Shown here: piece after piece, positions 57,610 to 64,000 of the stretch
Layout: each line of letters opens with the position of its first letter
How positions within the stretch are numbered: the first letter of the stretch is position 1
Assembly (NCBI GenBank): GCA_037039925.1
Contig: JAXRKP010000416.1
Span: 182,501-246,500, forward strand
Reading direction: 5' to 3'
Source: Doris montereyensis
Lineage: Eukaryota; Mollusca; Gastropoda; Nudibranchia; Dorididae
Length of the DNA stretch: 64,000 nucleotides
Position numbers and translations under genes: made by a program
The notes under the pieces: generated by a model
Told to the model about the DNA's origin: nothing
The model's database searches: none
The model's input: the letters and a program-made list of their open reading frames with translations, nothing else

Positions 57610-57955
57610 TTACCAGTTAATTTTTCTCTATTTATTTTTTTTCAGCCCCTGCTAGCATCATGGATACTTAAAGGATGTCAATAATGTGATGTGTTTTTCA
57701 TTTTTAAAATGTTGTGTATAGGTAATTAAATTATCTCCTTCACTTATTTCCCTTGAATTATCAATTTTTTTTTCTGATTTTGCCCTCCTTAGTGGTCATT
57801 GTGATTTCAGGTAATGTTTTAAATGTTCAGTGTTGTAGTGTAACATATTGTGAGTGTACAGTCACCTACTATTTATTTTGTCTATGTCACTTCTATGTCT
57901 AAATAGTTGGTCTAGTCGGTAGAAATCAGTAGTTTGCAATTTTCACAATTGTGTA
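57610..57955. other. No gene seen
   Basis: T-rich spacer between hAT-like copy C and QN fragment 3. Confidence 0.4.
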
Positions 57956-58561
57956 CCTTGTCAGAAACGACCACTTTTTCACACACTTATTTCTCACAGC
58001 ACGGACATTTGCTTTCTCTCTCACCTATGTATTCACATTCCTTAGATAGTACAGAGCTTGCAGCAGAGGAAATAACTTTTAAGTTTTTGGAGGCAGGACA
58101 TACATTTATGTCCGCAGACTCAGTGCACCACAGCATTGAGAGAGAGCTGAAGAAAAGAGGGGATGTCTGTGACTGGCAAGAATATCTGGAAGTCATAGGC
58201 AACGCCAAATGTAAACCCATTGAACTCGCAGCTGGCGATTGTAAGAAGTGGCAGGACAATCACAATAAAAAAAGGAACGCACAAGCTAGCTGACATGTCG
58301 GTTGTGCAATTCCGAAGAGGTGAGCGCAATCTGTTTTACAAGATAGGCCACCAAGAAGACAGCCCCTTCATCAGTGTGGACTTCCTTAAAAAGAAGAATC
58401 CGGCAGCGAGCAGCATCCCCGAAGGAAGGGCCAACCCCTGTGGCATCCAGGAGGACAAGAAGCAGTCCATAATAAAACCGCTCATGGTCCAGTCTATGAG
58501 ACTGTTCTGGGAAAGACTTCCCGTGAATGATGGAGTGCTAGACCTCATCAACAACATCTGA
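57956..58561 (+). pseudogene. QN-family C-terminal fragment 3
   Basis: FKFLEAGHTFMSADSVHHSI (about 58078-58135) corresponds to the VSGHSYMSCDRDF block of the QN1 protein (G-H-T/S-x-M, then D). ELKKRGDVCDWQEYLEVIGN and, after a frameshift near 58285, VQFRRGERNLFYKIGHQEDS, GIQEDKKQSIIKPLMV and RLFWERLPVNDGVLDLI follow, with a stop at 58559. The 'K-x-IIK-L...F-x2-LPVN' end is shared with QN fragment 2. The upstream TD-x-CGGQN half is missing. Confidence 0.5.
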
Positions 58562-58644
58562 ATTTTAGATATCTTTTGTTGACTTTCCAGTCTTATTTTT
58601 AAAATATTTTTACGAGGTTTACATGTGTGCTTGTAATAAAAATC
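58562..58644. other. Short spacer with poly(T)
   Basis: Includes aataaa at about 58636 and leads into a t-run at about 58657. No coding signal. Confidence 0.4.
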
Positions 58645-59116
58645 AGTCATGTACTTTTTTTTTTTTTTTTAATTCATCCTTTGAGTTTGAGTGATGGTTA
58701 TTCATTTTTAGTTTTCTGAGATTGTCCACATCCGGTTGTACGCCTTTGGATAACCATTGTAGGCCAAAGAATGCGATTTTATCCTGCCGTATGAAGCATT
58801 TTTTGCTGTTGAACACTAACCCATGTTGTTTTGCAGTTTTCATCAAACGCATCAGGTTTTTATCGTGTTCTTCTCCAGTTAAACCCGTAAACACATACGT
58901 CGTCAATGATCCCTACGGTACCTGGGCATTCTTGTAGAATGTGGTCCATTTTCTTTTGGAAGATGTCCTGTGACACGCTGAGGTCAAAGGGTAAGCGCAA
59001 AAATTTGTATCTGCCGAAGGGCTTAATTGAATGTTGTCAGTAGCCTTGACTCTTCATCCAATTTGACTGCCCAATAACCGTGCTGCGCATCCAGTTTTGA
59101 AAATATCTTGGCACCA
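58645..59116 (-). pseudogene. Gypsy-type LTR retrotransposon RT fragment
   Basis: On the minus strand, in shifting frames, KLDAQHGYWAVKLDEES (about 59100-59050) and a TTFN block lead to an FGRY/FLRLPF-like segment (about 59010), DIFQKKMDHIL and a GIIDDVCVYG block (about 58905), the I-DD catalytic centre. From 58906 a single frame gives GLTGEEHDKNLMRLMKTAKQ, GLVFNSKKCFI and FFGLQWLSKGVQPDV, the classic end of Gypsy RT. Only about 470 bp of RT remain; there is no LTR, protease or integrase nearby. One edge abuts P-i at 59117. Confidence 0.75.
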
Positions 59117-59951
59117 GCGAGAGAAATTTTTTATTTGCGAAAGACATTGGCCAGTAGAAACCCCAATCGTTAAGATACCTGGAAGTTCGACTTGACCAGC
59201 TTGTCCACCGCGTATTTTCACCAATGTACCCACTTCATGTTTGCCAACACCAAAACCAGCCCCTCGCCCACCTAAGCCTGAAGACCAGCAGTTCAAGTAT
59301 TTTCAAAAGAAAGATAAAAATAACTTTGTTTGCTGATTTTTTACCAGAGAAGCAATTGCATAAAAAATATGAGAATTTAATGCTGTCAAGATGCGAAGAA
59401 AGATTTGTTTGTGTTTTCATGGCAAGAGACTATTGTGAAAGTAAGTTGTTAATTATTGTTCACAACACGTCTACCTTATGTTCACCCCTCACACTTCAAG
59501 CTTTCAAGTGCGGGGTTAGTGTTCCATTTGGCAACATTTTAAACCCAAACAATGGTTTGTCTTCTAACTCACAGTACTTTGAGGCTATCAATTTTGTTAT
59601 CAACTATGACATTAACGCTGACCATGGTATTGAAAAGGGCGGTGGAGATCCTTCAAAGCCAACAACTTGAAACTGGCAATGCGAAAAAGCTTAGATTCCT
59701 TACAAGACAGCTTCAGCTCCTTTCACACAAAACCCTCTCAGTCTCAGTAGCTGACTATTGTTTTTGGATTGAGTCATATCCTACCTGCAATTATGACAAT
59801 CTTCGTGAATTTTTAATGCTTCCAAGCAAACGAAAATTGCAGTCATTTATATCTGGTACAAACAGGAATTCCATTCTAGATAAAACATTAAAAAAAACTT
59901 ATGAGCAACAGAAAAATGCTTTCCTGCTTATCGATGAAGTAAAGATTCAGC
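59117..59951 (+). pseudogene. P-element/THAP9-like transposase, 5' half (P-i)
   Basis: Starts inside the THAP domain with FFICERHWPVETPIVKIPG-like reading (C-x2-H, about 59129) and NVPTSCLPTPKPAPRPPKPE, followed by a frame-shifted coiled segment. Then come NILNPNNGLSSNSQYFEAIN, KKLRFLTRQLQLLSHKTLSV, FLMLPSKRKLQSFISGTN and LLIDEVKIQP (about 59930), where the 2.86-kb hAT interrupts it. The first THAP cysteines are lost at the junction with the Gypsy fragment. Same subfamily as P-b. Confidence 0.75.
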
Positions 59952-62812
59952 CCAGGGTTGCCATTTGCCCACGTGGGGCCAAATTTGGCCCCATGACCAG
60001 TCTTTTGGCCCCATTAAATTGTGTTTGGCCCTTGGCCCCAAATTTGGCCCCACTCAAATTATATTTGGCCCCACTCAATTATATTTGGCCCTTTCTCGCC
60101 CATCACTCTGGCTCCCAGTTACCAGTTTCAATTTTGTATTACAGACATAGTTTCAGTTTCAATTTCCTGGAATTTCTGCTGATGTCAGTCAGTTCCAATT
60201 TCCTAGAATATCTAACGACAATGTTAGTTTCAATTGGCCATGCTGGCTGAGTTGCTGAGGGCTTAGTCTTAGTCTGCTTTTGCCAGTCGCACGCAACTTG
60301 CTACTTCTGTGATTGTGACTTTGTTTCTTCATCATAATTTGAATTTGAATTTGAATTTATTGTAGGTAGAGGAAAATGATTAGTGTATTTGTGTATTAAA
60401 AACCAGCTAAAGAACAATAATTATTTTTTAACTATGGCTTCAAGTTCTAAGTGGAAAGGTGACTATGATGGTGCGCGAAAGTATAAACCTTCATGGGAGA
60501 AACAGTACGCGTGGTTAACGGAATTTGAAGGTAGTGCGTATTGCAAGATATGTCGTAAAAAGATTAGTCCTAAACTTTATAGTATTGCAAGGCATGGAAA
60601 AACCCCTGAACACTGTGGAAAAATTAAAGATAAACAAACAATGCATCCGTTAAATGTAACATCAACCCCAAGACGACCAGAAATGGACAAATCTGTAAAA
60701 TGTGCAGAGATACAAATGGCAATTAGTATGGCATGTCATTGCTCTATTTCCATAATAGACCACATTGGTGAGATTGTTGGGAAATATGGACAAGGTAGCA
60801 CATTACAAAAAATGCAGCTTCACAGAACAAAGTGTAGTAAAGTAATCACTGAAGTTGTTGCCCTATCGCTAAAGGAGGAATTTGAAACGAAATGTTCAAA
60901 ATAAACATTTTTGTGTTCTAATTGATGAATCAACTGATATTGGATCTATAAAAAAAAGTTTGTGTGTTTGCATAAGGTACTTTAATGATGTTGAGATGAA
61001 TATTGTGACAGCGTTTGTCGGACTAGTGGATGTTGTTGAAGCAACAGGACAGGCATTGTTTGACGCATTAAGACTGGAACTTGAAACAGTTGGTCTAGAC
61101 TTATCTAATTGTGTGGGATTTGCCAGTGATGGCGCATCGGCAATGGTGGGACAACACAATTCGGTGTGGTCAAGAATTAAAACGGTGTCACCAAATTGTA
61201 TTTTGATGAAGTGTGTGTGTCATTCACTTGCGTTATGCATGGAGCATGCTTTTGAGAAAATGCCATCAAATTTAGGTTTCATTTTGAAAGAAATTCCCAA
61301 GTGGTTCTCAAAAAGTATCATAAAGAAAGAAGCGTACAAAACCTTAGTCCAAGTAATGGATCCAAACAGAGAACACGTTCGAGATTTGCCGTTCCAAAAA
61401 ATATCAGCAACGAGGTGGCTTGTGAGGGGAAAAGTTATCTATAACATTTTAGTTAATTGGGTTGAACTTCAGTCATATTTCTCCATCGCTGAACCAGCTT
61501 GTACTGCCGAATCAAGATACAAGGCAAGGGTGATTCTAAACATGTTAAATGATCCCATCAACTTGCTATATTTGCATTTTTTGTCGCCAATTGTTACCGA
61601 ATTCGAACGGGTGAATGCATTCTTTCAATCTACAAATGCTAGTCCAGAGAATATGTGCAAAGAGCTACAGATCCATTACATGTCATTGAAGGCCAGAGCG
61701 TATGATGAACAATATAAAGAATTACCAATTACGAGAACAGACTTAGGATCAAAATATGCTTTGGAAGCGGAAAAGTTCATTAGGTCATCATCCAATCCTG
61801 ATTCAGCAGCAGCAATGGTAAATGACGTTCATAGGAGATGCCAAAGTTTTCTCATTGAGGCAATTTCACAAGTGGAAAAAAGACCAGAGATATCTTCAGT
61901 AGCCTGTCTGTATTGAGCCCGTCAACCGTCTTATCACAGCTGAGACCAGTCTACAATGACTTGCCAATGCATTATTTATTGGAGGATAGCATGGCTGCTG
62001 AAGAGCAGTACCGAAAGTTGTTACATGTCGAGTGGGACAAAGAACCTGTTTTCAATGGGGAGATCCCAACCGATCCCGTGAAGTTTTGGTCAGGCGTTTC
62101 AAAATATGAAAATAGTTTGGGGAACGTCCTTTTAAAGAACTAGCAGATTATGCTCTGACATGTCACACTGCACCAGTGAGTAATGCCATTTGTGAGAGAA
62201 TATTTTCTTCAGTTACTTGCGTGAAAACCAAATACCGTAATAGAATGGGGGAACAAAATGTTGAATGCAATTTTGAGAATTAGAACAGTCTTGAGATTTG
62301 GAGAAAGGTGTTGCAAAGATTTTGAAGTGTCTGAACAAATGTTATCTTTGTTTAATTCAACAATTTACTACCAAACACCACCCGACCAAGACTTGGAAAG
62401 CCAACCACAAGAGAATAGTTCAGAAGACATGATCGTCTTCTCGAACTTGATGTAGGCCTCATCAACACCATCTTCTCCAACTTCATGAAAACTGAAGTAG
62501 GATCTTGAAGGTAGGGTATGATGATAGAAATATAAATAATGTTTTATACTATATCATAAACATAACACTCCAGAATAGACACATAACCCCCCCTTTTTTA
62601 TTTCTCACTCTGTTTACTTCTTTTTTTTTTTTAAATAATTTTTTTTTTTAAATGAAAAAAAAAAATCCAGGAGAATAATATATTTCTTAACAAAACAGAT
62701 GAGTTAGTAGACGTCTAAGGGGGGTTAGGTGTGTTTGGCCCCAAGAACCTCTTATTTGGCCCCTTTTGGGTAATGATTTGGCCCCCTACGTTAAAGACAC
62801 CTGGCAACCCTG
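59952..62812 (+). mobile_element. Nearly intact 2.86-kb hAT transposon with perfect 8-bp TSD
   Basis: Tips are CAGGGTTGCCA at 59952 and its complement tGGCAACCCTG at 62812. ATTCAGCC occurs at 59944-59951 and again at 62813-62820, the 8-bp target duplication of hAT. Subterminal arrays of (a/t)tTTGGCCCC occur at 59980-60095 (about seven copies) and 62735-62790 (three copies). Removing the element plus one duplication reconnects the P-i frame (VKIQP to MVVYSGG). A short coding gap only by frameshifts suggests recent insertion. An older relative ends at 57212. Confidence 0.95.
60434..62455 (+). pseudogene. hAT transposase of the 59952-62812 element
   Basis: ATG at 60434 (MASSSKWKGDYDGARKYKPS). 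BED-like finger: YCKICRKKISPKLYSIARHG...H (about 60539-60620). After a shift near 60895 come CVLIDESTDIGSIKKSL (first Asp), GFASDGASAMVGQHNSV (second Asp, about 61115), LMKCVCHSLALCMEHAF (C-x2-H), KISATRWLVRGKVIYN (about 61400). A shift near 61910 leads to SQLRPVYNDLPMHYLLE, and one near 62140 to APVSNAICERIFSSVTCVKT (about 62170, dimerisation block with the catalytic Glu). After another shift near 62250 it stops at 62453-62455. All signature residues are present; only about four frameshifts separate it from a complete protein. It cuts and pastes DNA, recognising the CAGGGTTGCC ends. Confidence 0.85.
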
Positions 62813-63908
62813 ATTCAGCCCATGGTTGTTTATTCTGGTGGCATTCTGAACGGAATGGCAAAGAACAATCCTGATTACAAAGCAACATCTATGTTGTGCG
62901 TGATGATGAAATGTCTGCACGGAGGCCCCAGCTTGATGATTTCTGTAACCCATGTCCACACATTAACATCCTCATATCAATTTGAAATTGTAAAAGAGGC
63001 AGCTACAATTGTAGAAAAGTTGGGTGGGATTGTTTTGGGTTCAATTACTGACAATCACAAAATAAACCAACAATTTTGTAAAATGTTCGACGGAGTGAAC
63101 GACTGTCAAACATTTCACCCATTGGATGTTCAACGTGTTGGAACTTATACGACACTGTCCACATTTTAAAATGCATACCAAACAATTGGCTAACAGAAAA
63201 ATGTCAAAAATTATCGCTGAACAAAAAAAACAGTTGGGTCATTTTCAGATGTCAGAGAACTGTACAAGGAAGAAAAACAACATTCTCAAAACAACACCAC
63301 TAGCACAGACAGCCGTTAACCCTTCCAGACTTCAACTACAAAATGTTCAACATGTCTTAAAAGTTTTAATGACAAAGTTGTTGCTGCCCTCAGACTGAAA
63401 GGATCCTCAGAGACAGCCAATTTTATCCAGCAAGTTTTGGACTGGTGGAATATTGTAAATGTGTCAGCAAAGGGGCAGGATGTGAAAACAGGAGATCTGT
63501 CGAGCCTGGTCCAAGACAACAATTCCACACATCTCCTAAGTTTCTTGGACAAATTGCAAGCAGCAGATTCAGGATATGGACAGAAAAGAATGCAATGCCT
63601 TACCCATGACACAAAAAGAGCTCTCACGCAAACAACACAGGGGTTGCTGGCTGTTAGTGTACATTTACTTGCAAATGGATTTAAGTATGTTTTATTGAGA
63701 GAGATTCAATCAGACAGAATTGAAGAGAATTTTCTGTCTATCGTCAGTCTGCTAGGAAAAATGCTGGGGGTTAGTAATGCTGTTGGTGCTTTCAGAAAGC
63801 ACCTTGAAAGATTTGCCGCATCGTTTTTAGAGATGATTGAAGTTGAGCCGTCAGAGGAAGGTCACGTTTGTCATGGTGCGATTAATGAAGAGGATGCTGC
63901 ATCAATTA
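62813..63908 (+). pseudogene. P-element/THAP9-like transposase, 3' half (P-i)
   Basis: Resumes with VVYSGGILNGMAKNNPDYKA, MLCVMMKCLHGGPSLMI, GIVLGSITDNHKINQQF (second Asp, about 63045), then TPLAQTAVNPSRLQLQNVQH. A shift near 63370 leads to QQVLDWWNIVNVSAKGQDVK and LLREIQSDRIEENF (about 63695). It breaks at DAASIN (about 63908), equivalent to the start of the minisatellite in P-b, just before the 5' end of retrotransposon copy RTD. The C-terminal AAAYVAGWLEKK part is not in the window. Confidence 0.8.
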
Positions 63909-63932
63909 ATGGTCGATAACAATTCCCTTCCG

Positions 63933-64000
63933 TCGATACCTACCTTGACGTAGTGGAAGGGCTTAAGGACCCGTTAATTACAAGTCCAACAAAACAGTAT
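63933..64000 (+). mobile_element. 5' end of another retrotransposon copy (RTD), cut by window edge
   Basis: ccgtcgatacctaccttgac and the following 50 bases match RT1 from 7629 and RTB from 44494 almost exactly. This third occurrence after a different flank fixes the 5' boundary of the family. Confidence 0.85.

Overview
This window looks like repeat-rich intergenic DNA from an animal nuclear genome, probably a marine invertebrate such as a mollusc (the phylum is inference). The base composition is AT-rich, there are GT...AG introns, long microsatellites and many broken transposase reading frames. I found no rRNA, tRNA, CRISPR array, bacterial-type operon or convincing intact host gene. Almost everything recognisable is a mobile element or a fragment of one. 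All calls come from reading translations and repeats by eye; no database search was possible.

Layout. 0-2.5 kb: divergent hAT-like transposase (copy A). 2.6-3.9 kb: a spliced TE-like fragment, then a BESS-like coding fragment. 4.0-6.0 kb: tetranucleotide satellite, an inverted-repeat element and a 106-bp duplication. 6.0-7.5 kb: broken ZBED/KIAA1586-like hAT transposase. 7.6-12.2 kb: the longest copy of an APE/RT/RNase H non-LTR retrotransposon, joined directly to a P-element (THAP9-like) transposase at 12.2-13.8 kb. 14.07-19.0 kb: a DNA transposon with 29-30 bp terminal inverted repeats, repeated palindromes inside both ends and a spliced transposase-like gene carrying a TD-x-CGGQNRN motif (called 'QN' here). 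19.6-22.9 kb: a second P-type element with an in-frame minisatellite. 24.1-25.0 kb: a PIN-like fragment. 26.0-27.9 kb: hAT-like copy B. 28-29.2 kb: satellites. 29.3-31.0 kb: a third P-type element. 31.0-35.9 kb: a MULE transposase with SWIM finger and four introns, one holding a large minisatellite and another a TTAA-flanked MITE. 35.9-38.5 kb: QN fragment 2 and an unidentified family. 40.3-41.2 kb: retrotransposon fragment. 41.2-43.3 kb: piggyBac pseudogene. 44.1-48.5 kb: three head-to-tail retrotransposon fragments, the last split by a 1.19-kb hAT element with a perfect 8-bp target duplication. 48.5-56.2 kb: five more P-type copies. 56.3-58.6 kb: hAT 3' end, hAT-like copy C and QN fragment 3. 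58.6-59.1 kb: minus-strand Gypsy RT fragment. 59.1-63.9 kb: a ninth P-type copy split by a nearly intact 2.86-kb hAT with perfect 8-bp duplications. The last 70 bases are the 5' end of another retrotransposon copy.

The order of some events is readable. The 2.86-kb hAT jumped into the ninth P copy, and the 1.19-kb hAT jumped into a retrotransposon fragment. Three ends of the retrotransposon abut P-type transposase sequence (12.2, 48.5 and 63.9 kb), a recurring association that ordinary target-primed insertion does not explain. The most interesting material is the QN transposon with its palindromic subterminal array, the 'CNAHFLL' hAT-like family with three members here, the 33-bp coding minisatellite in a P-type transposase, and the intronic minisatellite whose units each resemble a 3' splice site.
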